Position numbers and translations under genes: made by a program. Shown piece after piece: positions 7,653 through 14,324 of a stretch of DNA of 16,177 nt (position 1 is its first letter; each line of letters begins with the position of its first letter). The notes beneath the pieces are model-generated. The model had not been told where the DNA came from. It was given only the letters and a program-made list of their open reading frames with translations, and made no database searches. The stretch is taken from the NCBI GenBank assembly GCA_024636355.1, contig JAGXHH010000208.1, positions 1 to 16,177 on the forward strand. The letters are read 5' to 3'. Source of the stretch: Desulfobacteraceae bacterium (GTDB lineage Bacteria > Desulfobacterota > Desulfobacteria > Desulfobacterales > Desulfosalsimonadaceae).

Positions 7653-7809
7653 GTTATCCGGAAAACTCCAGTGGCATTTTCTTTCGTTCGCAATTCAAAG
7701 TTAGCTATTCACAATTCGCAATTGATTCGGAAGCTTAAATTAAACCCAAATTGTGAATAGTGAATTGTCAATTGCGAATTGATAATTACTGGAGCAAAGC
7801 GGATAACCG
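7653..7809. repeat. Composite inverted repeat element: core + heptamers / heptamers + core
   Basis: From left to right: a reverse core GTTATCCGGAAAACTCCAGT (7653-7672); a 17-bp link; five reverse-oriented heptamers (7691-7725: CAATTCA, AAGTTAG, CTATTCA, CAATTCG, CAATTGA); a 23-bp centre (7726-7748); six forward heptamers (7749-7790: AATTGTG, AATAGTG, AATTGTC, AATTGCG, AATTGAT, AATTACT); and a forward core ACTGGAGCAAAGCGGATAA (7788-7806). The halves can pair imperfectly along much of their length. The right half is the same arrangement as the element at 2447-2507. It lies between convergent panP and iorB, ending 14 bp before the iorB stop codon. There is no coding capacity, so it is either a non-autonomous (MITE-like) element or a structural intergenic repeat. 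Confidence 0.75.
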
Positions 7810-7823
7810 GAAATCATATTCTC

Positions 7824-8417
7824 TTATGCGTCGGCAACCGCCTGCCGACCCAGTTCGAGGGCTTTTAGATTGGTTTCCACGAAGGCCTGGCGGGTGATTT
7901 CACGGATGGCGGTCTCCACGCTTCCGGCAGTTACCGGCAGCAGGCCGGTGGCCGCCAGTGCGCCAAGAAGAACCATATTGACGGAAAGGACATTTCCGGC
8001 CTGCCGTGCCGCGGCCGTGGCATCGAAAGCGATCAGCCGCGCGGTTTTATCCCGGATCAAGGATGAAATGGTTTCCATTTCCGGATAGGTCCCCTTGCCG
8101 ATCGCGGCGGTAAACGGGGGCAGAGGCGTCGTGTTGGTGATGACCACCGTCTTTGCGTTACACTTGTTCATCGCCCGCAACGCCTCGGCCGGCTCGAAAC
8201 TAACCAGTATGTCGGCTTCGCCATCTGAAATAATGGTGCTGTCCGCGTCTCCGAACACCAGAGCCGATTCCACCACGCCGCCCCGCTGGGCCATACCGTG
8301 AATTTCACTCATCCGGACCGGAACGCCGTAACGCCGGGCGGCCTCACCCAGGACACGGGAAGCCAGCAGGTTGCCCTGCCCGCCGACGGCAACAATTATC
8401 AGTCGTGTCACGTCCAT
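7824..8417 (-). CDS. iorB: Indolepyruvate:ferredoxin oxidoreductase, beta subunit
   Basis: This 197-aa subunit is the gamma-type domain of the 2-oxoacid:ferredoxin oxidoreductase family. Signature segments are VGGQGNLLASRVLGEAA (residues 12-28) near the N-terminus, EIHGMAQRGGVVESALVFG (38-56), and ADILVSFEPAEALRA. With IorA it oxidises indolepyruvate, phenylpyruvate or hydroxyphenylpyruvate to the aryl-acetyl-CoA and reduces ferredoxin, in the catabolism or reversible synthesis of aromatic amino acids. The length is normal for IorB (about 190-200 aa). An AAGGAAA ribosome-binding site precedes the ATG, and the gap to the iorA stop is 26 bp, so the two are one operon with iorA first. The gene itself is intact although the upstream iorA frame is interrupted. 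Confidence 0.95.
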   Translation of the reverse strand: MDVTRLIIVAVGGQGNLLASRVLGEAARRYGVPVRMSEIHGMAQRGGVVESALVFGDADSTIISDGEADILVSFEPAEALRAMNKCNAKTVVITNTTPLPPFTAAIGKGTYPEMETISSLIRDKTARLIAFDATAAARQAGNVLSVNMVLLGALAATGLLPVTAGSVETAIREITRQAFVETNLKALELGRQAVADA

Positions 8418-8443
8418 GTTTGTATTTCCTTATCAGCTAACCG

Positions 8444-9625
8444 TTAATCCTTTAACGGCACAATTGCATTTTCCGGACATACCTGCGCGCAGACCGAACA
8501 GCCGGTGCACATGCCGGCATTGATCCTCACCCGGTCGTTTTCGATATAAAAGGCCGGACATCCCAGTTCATTGATGCAGGCGCGGTCGTTTTTGCACTTG
8601 TCGCTTACCGTAAAGGGGCGCCCGGTTGGTTTTTTCAGGCTTTTTAACTGAAGCACGCAGTCCTGCTGGGCGATGACGACGGAAACGCCTTTGAACGCAA
8701 TCGCCTCTTTTAAAGCCGCAACGCTTTTTTTCACGTTATAGGGGCGGATCACACTCACGTGGGGGACCCCTATGCCCCGGACCACCGACTCGATGGAAAC
8801 CCGGTTGTACCCTTCGAAGTTTAATGCCGCCATATCGACACCCGGGTGGGGCTGATGGCCGGTCATGGCGGTCGTCCGGTTGTCCAGGATTACCATGGTA
8901 ATATCATGGTTGTTGAACACCGCGTTAACCAGTCCCGGAATGCCGGAATGAAAAAAGGTGGAATCGCCGATATAGGAGATCACCTTTTTGCCGGTTGCCT
9001 TCGAAAACCCGCAGCCGGTGCTCACCGAAGAGCCCATGCAGATCAGGAAGTCCCCGGATGAAAGCGGCGGCAGGAACCCCAGGGTGTAGCAGCCGATATC
9101 GGTCGGCTTGATCGTTTCCATGCCTTCGGTGGCAGTATTGACCGCATAAAACGTCGCCCGGTGGGAACAGCCCGGACAAAGGTTGGGCGGCCGCTGGGCG
9201 ATTTCGGGCAAATCGGAGAGGTCCGGCCGCTCCGGCGCCTCGTAGGCGACCCCGAAAAAGGCGGCAATCTTTTCCCGGACGAGCGCCGGATCATATTCGA
9301 ACAGCCGGGAAAACAGGTTTTCCGCTTTGCCCCGGACCGGTTTGGTAAAACCCGCTTCCTGGGCGATGGCCTTGATGCTTTCTTCCATGAACGGCTCGCC
9401 TTCTTCCACGACGAGGACCTTTTCGCAGCCGTCCAGAAACCGGCGGATCAACTCGGCCGGCAGCGGGTGGGAAAAACCGACCCGCAGGATTTTCACCATG
9501 TCCGCGATACCGAGGTCCCGGACGGCATCATTGACGTAATTATAGCTCACCCCGTTGGTGACGATGCCCCAGGACCCGTTTCCGGAAACAATATTGTATT
9601 CGGATGCGGCGGCAATCGATTCGGC
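8444..9625 (-). CDS. iorA: IorA C-terminal part: TPP-binding and ferredoxin domains
   Basis: This 393-codon open stretch follows the in-frame stop. Numbered as if read through, it contains a transketolase-C-like segment (about 245-345, with ILRVGFSHPLP and VLVVEEGEPFMEE), then the TPP-binding domain: CPGCSHRATFYAV (from 373), and GDSTFFHSGIPGLVNAVFNN with the GDS metal/TPP motif near 443, ending in ILDNRTTAMTGHQPHPG. A C-terminal ferredoxin-type domain follows, with C-x2-C-x2-C-x3-C in CTGCSVCAQVCP (596-607) and three further cysteines ahead of it (CKNDRACINELGCP). The first possible restart codon is a GTG at 9550, which has no ribosome-binding site and would drop 25 residues, so efficient separate translation is doubtful. 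It ends 26 bp before iorB. Confidence 0.85.
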   Translation of the reverse strand, partial: AESIAAASEYNIVSGNGSWGIVTNGVSYNYVNDAVRDLGIADMVKILRVGFSHPLPAELIRRFLDGCEKVLVVEEGEPFMEESIKAIAQEAGFTKPVRGKAENLFSRLFEYDPALVREKIAAFFGVAYEAPERPDLSDLPEIAQRPPNLCPGCSHRATFYAVNTATEGMETIKPTDIGCYTLGFLPPLSSGDFLICMGSSVSTGCGFSKATGKKVISYIGDSTFFHSGIPGLVNAVFNNHDITMVILDNRTTAMTGHQPHPGVDMAALNFEGYNRVSIESVVRGIGVPHVSVIRPYNVKKSVAALKEAIAFKGVSVVIAQQDCVLQLKSLKKPTGRPFTVSDKCKNDRACINELGCPAFYIENDRVRINAGMCTGCSVCAQVCPENAIVPLKD

Positions 9626-9628
9626 TTA
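9626..9628 (-). other. In-frame ochre stop within iorA
   Basis: The plus strand reads TTA, giving TAA in the iorA frame between ...IKLLKNLE and AESIAAASEYN. TAA also ends mutY, iorA, iorB, pckA, ampG and the DUF6178 gene here, so a reassigned codon is not plausible. Confidence 0.9.
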
Positions 9629-10294
9629 TTCAAGATTTTTCAGCAGCTTTATATGCAGCTTGCGGGAGACGGCCGGGACGGTCACCAGGTTAAACGGGTC
9701 CTTGGAAAAACTGCCCGTTGTTACCGGTTTGCGGATTTCTCCAAATGTCACCGGTCCGGTGGAGTGGTTGAGCCGGGTAGTCGTGCGAACGATTACCGGT
9801 TCCTGGAGGGTTTCGGAAAGATCGAAGGCATAACCGATGATCCGTTTTGCCTCGTCGATGGTCGAGGGCTCAAGGATCGGCAAGCCGGAAAGCTTCCCGT
9901 AATACCGGTTGTCCTGTTCGTTCTGGCTGGAAAACATGTACGGGTCGTCTGCGGAAAGGATGACCAGACCCCCCTTGACGCCCACGTATGCCAGGGTCAT
10001 CAAGGCATCGGCGGCAACATTCATGCCGACGTGCTTCATGATGCACATGCTGCGCAGGCCCGCATTGGCAGCGGCTGCCGCCACTTCCAGCGATACCTTC
10101 TCATTGGTGCTGTATTCGAAATAAAGGTCGCTTTCCTTCGACATCTGGAAAAAATTGAGTGAGATTTCCGAAGACGGCGTACCCGGGTATGTCGTGGCAA
10201 AGGCCAGTCCCGCCTCGATCGCCCCGCGGGCGATCGCCTCGTTGCCGAGCAGCAGCATTTCTTCGCCCGGCCGCTCTTGAAGCAGTTTATGCAT
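9626..10294 (-). CDS. iorA: IorA N-terminal part: pyrimidine-binding domain, stops early
   Basis: These 222 residues run from ATG 10294 to the TAA. They form the pyruvate:ferredoxin-oxidoreductase N-terminal (PYR) domain: LLGNEAIARGAIEAG (15-29), TTYPGTPSSEIS (34-45), the conserved glutamate-rich stretch YSTNEKVSLEVA (61-72), and SADDPYMFSSQNEQDNRYYGK (114-134), all typical of IorA. Alone it lacks the TPP pyrophosphate site and the Fe-S clusters and could not catalyse the reaction. Confidence 0.88.
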   Translation of the reverse strand: MHKLLQERPGEEMLLLGNEAIARGAIEAGLAFATTYPGTPSSEISLNFFQMSKESDLYFEYSTNEKVSLEVAAAAANAGLRSMCIMKHVGMNVAADALMTLAYVGVKGGLVILSADDPYMFSSQNEQDNRYYGKLSGLPILEPSTIDEAKRIIGYAFDLSETLQEPVIVRTTTRLNHSTGPVTFGEIRKPVTTGSFSKDPFNLVTVPAVSRKLHIKLLKNLE

Positions 10295-10373
10295 TCGCGT
10301 GTTCCTTTTTCTGGTGATTGGATTGATTCCGCGATTATGGTCCGAGGATGGTTCATGCCGAATCGAGGCAATC

Positions 10374-10419
10374 AGTATATCAAAAGAGGGTCATATACCA
10401 GCGGCCTGTCTGCTGTAAA
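10374..10419 (-). promoter_or_regulatory. iorA: Candidate iorAB promoter
   Basis: Two overlapping candidates are read on the minus strand, 80-125 bp before the iorA ATG. One is TTTACA (10414-10419) with 16 bp to TATATG (10392-10397). The other is an extended -10, TGATATACT (10374-10382), which needs no strong -35. These are sigma-70-like matches by eye only. Confidence 0.3.
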
Positions 10420-10496
10420 GTTTTTTTCTTATCGCTTTAAATTCAGGCCGATAACCCGTAATCGCTCAAACCGGAGGGAGAAGGCCAAAAATTCGG

Positions 10497-10525
10497 TTTA
10501 CAACGGGGAAATGCTTCACTATAGA
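10497..10525 (+). promoter_or_regulatory. rdgB: Candidate rdgB promoter
   Basis: TTTACA (10497-10502), a 17-bp spacer, and TATAGA (10520-10525) resemble a sigma-70 promoter. It would give a leader of about 65 nt before rdgB, in which I see no riboswitch or attenuator. It could also drive the genes downstream. Confidence 0.4.
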
Positions 10526-10594
10526 TAAAGGCTCAAATGCAGGGTTCGTAAATTAACATTAGTTTAACGACCCGCTCCAACAATAGAGGTTGCC

Positions 10595-11242
10595 ATGGAT
10601 GAAAAGACAACGATAGTGATTGCGACGCGCAATCGTGGAAAAACATCAGAAATTCGAGAAATCCTGGAAGGCTTCCCGGTTCTTATTAAAAACCTGGACG
10701 ATTTCGGCCCGATCCCGGAAATCGAAGAAGATGGCGCCAGTTTCGAGGAAAATGCCTACAAGAAAGCAAGTTTTGCAGCCCGGGTCCTCGGATTACCGGC
10801 ATTGGCTGATGATTCCGGGCTGTGTGTCAATGCCCTGGACGGCGCCCCGGGAATTCACTCCGCCCGGTTCGCCGGCGAAAACGTCACCGATGCCGAGCGC
10901 TGCTCCAAGCTGCTGGATTTGCTTAAGAACGTCGATGATCGCAGTGCGGCGTTTGTCTGCGCCATTTCCATTGCGGTGCCCACGGGTGCAGCATTGAGTT
11001 ACGAGGGGCGCTGCGAAGGCATTATTGCTGAAACCCGATCCGGCGAAAACGGGTTCGGCTATGATCCGGTCTTTTACTATCCGCCGGCGGCAATGACGTT
11101 TGCCCAGATGCCGGCTGCGGAAAAGAATCGCGTCAGTCACCGGGGCCGCGCCCTGGAAGAAGTCAAAACGGAATTCGACAAAGTGCTCAAATGGATTTCG
11201 CTCCAGATGCCGATTTTAGAGAAATCCCCCTGCTTGCGATAA
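10595..11242 (+). CDS. rdgB: XTP/dITP pyrophosphatase (RdgB/HAM1 family)
   Basis: This 215-aa house-cleaning enzyme hydrolyses dITP, ITP and XTP to monophosphate and pyrophosphate, keeping deaminated purines out of DNA and RNA. The family motifs are all visible: ATRNRGK (10-16) for phosphate binding, EEDGASFEENAYKKA (44-58), ADDSGL (71-76) with catalytic D73, the AAEKNRVSHRG segment (174-184) for base and metal contact, and ENGFGYDPVF (151-160). The length is a little above E. coli RdgB (197 aa) because of a short unmatched C-terminal tail (about residues 203-215). GAGG lies about 7 nt before the ATG. It is the first of four plus-strand genes; pckA starts 60 bp on. Confidence 0.96.
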   Translation: MDEKTTIVIATRNRGKTSEIREILEGFPVLIKNLDDFGPIPEIEEDGASFEENAYKKASFAARVLGLPALADDSGLCVNALDGAPGIHSARFAGENVTDAERCSKLLDLLKNVDDRSAAFVCAISIAVPTGAALSYEGRCEGIIAETRSGENGFGYDPVFYYPPAAMTFAQMPAAEKNRVSHRGRALEEVKTEFDKVLKWISLQMPILEKSPCLR

Positions 11243-11302
11243 CGATCGCCGTGATCCGAAAAACAGAATCAACCCTTCAAACCCATAAAGGTATACCTCG
11301 AC

Positions 11303-12946
11303 ATGGCTTTAATCCACCTGCTGAACCACATGCTTAAAAACCATCCGAATGTCGCCGAAAAACTGCCCCGCACACAGATTATCGCCCATGCGGTCGAACA
11401 CAAGGAAGCACTCGTGCTCCCCTGCGGGGCGCTTTCCACCTGGACGCCTCCCGAGTCGACCGGGCGATCCCCCAAGGACACGGTCATCGTCCGGTATCCG
11501 GAACTCGAAGAATACATTGACTGGACGTCACCCAACAACCTGCCGCTCGAACCGGAAATTTTTGAAAAACTCTGGGAAGACGCCCTGACCTGCCTCTTGA
11601 AAAAACCCCGGCTGTTTGTCACCAACCGGGTGGTCGGCGCGGATGCCACCTACGCCCTGCCGGTTCGGACAATAACGGATCGGGCCCTGACCGGCCTGTT
11701 TACGCTAAACATGTTCCGCCCCGTGCCCGACAGCATCGGCGACAGCGTCTTTGTCGACAAGCCGTTCACCCTGGTAGTTGTCCCTTATGACAAGATCGAT
11801 GCCTCAAAATACGAGGGCAAGCTCGGCAAACGCGCCGACGGCACCACATCGGACATGATCATCGCCATGGATTTTAAAAACCGCCTCGGCCTGATCTACG
11901 GTTCCGCATATTGCGGCAGCGCCAAAAAGCTGATGTTCACCGCCATGAATTATTACCTGCCGTTTGAGAACATCCTGCCGATCCATTGCTCGGCAAATGA
12001 GGATAAAAATGGCAAAGTTTCCCTGTTCCTGGGGCTTTCGGGCACCGGCAAGACCACCCTTTCCGCCGACCCCGACCGGGCGCTCATAGGAGACGATGAA
12101 CACGGGTGGAACGATTGCGGCATTGCCAACTTCGAACACGGCTGTTATGCCAAGCTGATCGACCTGAATCCTGAAAAAGAACCCGAGATTCACAAAGCCG
12201 TTTTCAACCATCGCAGCTGCCTGGAAAACGGGGTCATCATCGAAAACTGCATGACCTACCCCGACGGCACCACTGACGTCTACGATGACCGGTTCACCCA
12301 GAACAGCCGGGCATCATATCCGTTACGATACCTGACGAACGTCAAGCTTGAAGCAAAAGGCGGCCATCCGGATACCATTATTTTCCTGACAGCCGATGCC
12401 AACGGTGTCCTGCCTCCGATTTCCCGACTCAATGCCGAACAGGCCATGCTCTGGTTTCTCATGGGGTATACGAGTAAGCTTGCCGGCACGGAAACCGGCA
12501 TCAAGGAACCGCAGACGACGTTTTCCCGCTTTTTCGGCCAGCCGTTCATGCCGAAAAAACCGATCTATTACTCGGATCTGCTCGGACGCAAAATGGAAGA
12601 ACACCGCTCCCGCGTATTCCTGATCAACACCGGGTGGAGCGGCGGCCCCTATGGCAAGGGCTCCCGCATCGATATCGTCATGACCCGGGCCATGCTCAAC
12701 GCGGCCATCGAGGGACAGCTCGAGGATGTGGAGTACCGGGAAGATCCGCTGTTTCACCTCAACATTCCCAGGCAGTGTCCCAATGTGCCGGACGAAATGC
12801 TGTTTCCCGAAAACACATGGACGGACAAGGCTGCATTTGAAAGGCGCGCCAGAGCCCTGGCAAAAGAGTTTTCGGATTATTTCGACAAGGCCTACGGCAA
12901 TTCAGCCATCGAAGAAGCCGTCCGGTCCCAGTGCCCGGGAAAGTAA
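11303..12946 (+). CDS. pckA: Phosphoenolpyruvate carboxykinase (ATP)
   Basis: This 547-aa cytosolic enzyme interconverts oxaloacetate + ATP with PEP + CO2 + ADP, for gluconeogenesis or anaplerosis. ATP-type identity is shown by the P-loop GLSGTGKTTLS (244-254, K250), immediately followed by LIGDDEHGW (261-269) with the metal-binding aspartates D264/D265. HCSANEDKNGKVSLFLGLSG upstream and GVLPPISRL downstream also fit. The N-terminal VTNRVVGADATYALPVRTITD is the expected substrate-arginine region. The length matches the family (about 540 aa). Small departures from the common E. coli wording (WNDCGIANFEHGCYAK instead of WDDDGVFNFEGGCYAK) suggest a divergent clade but leave catalytic residues in place. 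The ribosome-binding site is weak (AAAGG about 12 nt away). It is probably co-transcribed with rdgB and ampG. Confidence 0.95.
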   Translation: MALIHLLNHMLKNHPNVAEKLPRTQIIAHAVEHKEALVLPCGALSTWTPPESTGRSPKDTVIVRYPELEEYIDWTSPNNLPLEPEIFEKLWEDALTCLLKKPRLFVTNRVVGADATYALPVRTITDRALTGLFTLNMFRPVPDSIGDSVFVDKPFTLVVVPYDKIDASKYEGKLGKRADGTTSDMIIAMDFKNRLGLIYGSAYCGSAKKLMFTAMNYYLPFENILPIHCSANEDKNGKVSLFLGLSGTGKTTLSADPDRALIGDDEHGWNDCGIANFEHGCYAKLIDLNPEKEPEIHKAVFNHRSCLENGVIIENCMTYPDGTTDVYDDRFTQNSRASYPLRYLTNVKLEAKGGHPDTIIFLTADANGVLPPISRLNAEQAMLWFLMGYTSKLAGTETGIKEPQTTFSRFFGQPFMPKKPIYYSDLLGRKMEEHRSRVFLINTGWSGGPYGKGSRIDIVMTRAMLNAAIEGQLEDVEYREDPLFHLNIPRQCPNVPDEMLFPENTWTDKAAFERRARALAKEFSDYFDKAYGNSAIEEAVRSQCPGK

Positions 12947-12974
12947 ACGGGGAAACGGTGAACCCACCTAAACC

Positions 12975-14234
12975 ATGTCGCACCTGAAAGTCGATTTTCT
13001 CCGCATCCTTTTGACCCGCCGCATGGCAGTCTCCCTGGTTATGGGATTTTCCTGCGGTCTGCCGCTGATGCTCACCCTGACGGTGCTCCAGGCATGGTTG
13101 AAGGCAGAAGGCGTCGATCTGGCGGTTATCGGATTAATGGCCCTGGTCGGTCTGCCCTACACCCTTAAATTTATCTGGGCCCCGGTGCTCGACCGCTTTA
13201 CGCCGCGGCTCTTCGGCCGCCGCCGCGGATGGCTGCTCGCCGCACAGGCAGCGTTGATGGTTTCCATTATCGCCCTGGGACGGGCCGATCCGGTCGGAAA
13301 TCCCGGTTTTTTTGCCATAGTGGCCTTCCTGGTCACGTTCTTCAGCGCCACCCAGGATATCGTGGTCGATGCCTACCGGCGCGAGGACATCGCCGACGAA
13401 GAACTCGGACTGGCCTCCTCCCTGTACATCAATGGCTACCGGATCGGAATGCTGGCATCCTCCGGCGGGGGACTGATCCTGGCAGACCATGTCCCGTTTT
13501 CCATGGTCTACCTGATCATGGCCCTTGCCATGATCCCCGGAATCGTCACCACCCTGTTGACACCGGAGCCCGAAGTGAATGCGGCGCCGCCGGACAGCTT
13601 CCGGTCTTCGGTAATCGATCCGCTGACCGATTTTTTACGGCGGCCGGGGGCGATATGGATACTGGCCTTTATCCTGTTCTATAAGCTCGGCGACACCATG
13701 GCCTCGGCCATGACGATCCCATTCTATCTTGACATGGGTTTTTCAAATACGGAAATCGGCACCGTGGTAAAACTGTTCGGTTTCTGGGCGACAATGGGCG
13801 GGGCTATGGTCGGCGGGGTGCTGACGCTTAAGATCGGAATCCGGGGAGGACTCTGGCTGTTCGGCCTCCTCCAGGCGCTGTCCACGGCCGGTTTTGCCAT
13901 CCTGGCACAGCTCGGCCACAATACGGCCGCCCTGGCCGGGGTAATCGCATTCGAAAACCTGAGCAGCGGCATGGGGACATCCGCTTTTGTCGCATTTATG
14001 GCCATCCAGACAAATAAGCGGTTTACAGCCACCCAGTACGCCCTGCTCAGTTCCCTGATGGGCGTGCCCCGGGTCCTGGCGGCGGCTCCCACCGGCTATC
14101 TTGCCCAGGCGCTCGGCTGGGTGCCGTTTTTCATCGCCTGTACGCTCATGGCGGTGCCGGGACTGCTGATCCTGCTACGATTTTCCACCTGGCGCATCGG
14201 GGCGATCGCAACAGCCGGATTTAACCGAAATTAA
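12975..14234 (+). CDS. ampG: AmpG-like MFS permease (muropeptide transporter family)
   Basis: This 419-aa inner-membrane protein has about 12 hydrophobic helices. It matches the AmpG branch of the major facilitator superfamily: FSCGLPLMLTLTVLQAWLKAEGVDLAVIGL (25-54), GLPYTLKFIWAPVLDRF (59-75), GRRRGWLL (81-88) in the loop between helices 2 and 3, and SATQDIVVDAYRRE (124-137). AmpG imports anhydro-muropeptides (GlcNAc-1,6-anhydroMurNAc peptides) for cell-wall recycling. It is shorter than E. coli AmpG (491 aa), lacking the extra C-terminal helices, which is common in AmpG-like proteins outside the enterics. Substrate is therefore inferred. It starts 28 bp after pckA and no recycling enzymes (NagZ, AmpD, AnmK) are nearby. 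Confidence 0.88.
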   Translation: MSHLKVDFLRILLTRRMAVSLVMGFSCGLPLMLTLTVLQAWLKAEGVDLAVIGLMALVGLPYTLKFIWAPVLDRFTPRLFGRRRGWLLAAQAALMVSIIALGRADPVGNPGFFAIVAFLVTFFSATQDIVVDAYRREDIADEELGLASSLYINGYRIGMLASSGGGLILADHVPFSMVYLIMALAMIPGIVTTLLTPEPEVNAAPPDSFRSSVIDPLTDFLRRPGAIWILAFILFYKLGDTMASAMTIPFYLDMGFSNTEIGTVVKLFGFWATMGGAMVGGVLTLKIGIRGGLWLFGLLQALSTAGFAILAQLGHNTAALAGVIAFENLSSGMGTSAFVAFMAIQTNKRFTATQYALLSSLMGVPRVLAAAPTGYLAQALGWVPFFIACTLMAVPGLLILLRFSTWRIGAIATAGFNRN

Positions 14235-14257
14235 CCGGTAACGCCACACACGATGGG

Positions 14258-14286
14258 TTGAAAATCGAGACAAACCGATATATGTT
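14258..14286 (+). promoter_or_regulatory. Candidate promoter before the DUF6178 gene
   Basis: TTGAAA (14258-14263), a 17-bp spacer, then TATGTT (14281-14286) lie in the 90-bp gap after ampG and about 40 bp before the next ATG. It could give the last gene its own transcription. Confidence 0.35.
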
Positions 14287-14324
14287 AAGTAAAATTAAAG
14301 CCAAAGGAAATAACCGATACCTCC

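Larger units (their letters stand above)
8444..10294 (-). pseudogene. iorA: iorA locus interrupted by one in-frame TAA (indolepyruvate:ferredoxin oxidoreductase alpha)
   Basis: Read through, the frame is a normal-length IorA of about 616 codons (222 + stop + 393). The only lesion is TAA at 9626-9628, codon 223. Both sides are in the same frame, and the sequence beyond the stop continues as expected for IorA (AESIAAASEYNIVSGNGSW, then GIVTNGVSYNYV). No frameshift is needed, so a single base substitution in a sense codon (for example GAA, CAA or AAA) explains it. The break falls in the linker after the N-terminal pyrimidine-binding domain. All catalytic and Fe-S motifs look intact, which argues for a recent mutation or a sequencing/consensus error rather than an old pseudogene. 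The start at 10294 has a good AAGGAA ribosome-binding site. Confidence 0.85.

Noticed and set aside
9626..9628. Programmed recoding (selenocysteine or pyrrolysine) in iorA
   Set aside because: The codon is TAA, not TGA or TAG. No recoding structure was sought successfully, and TAA serves as the stop of several genes here.
9161..10162. Plus-strand open frame of 333 codons
   Set aside because: It is antisense to iorA and spans the in-frame stop region. Its translation shows no domain, while the opposite strand is plainly IorA.
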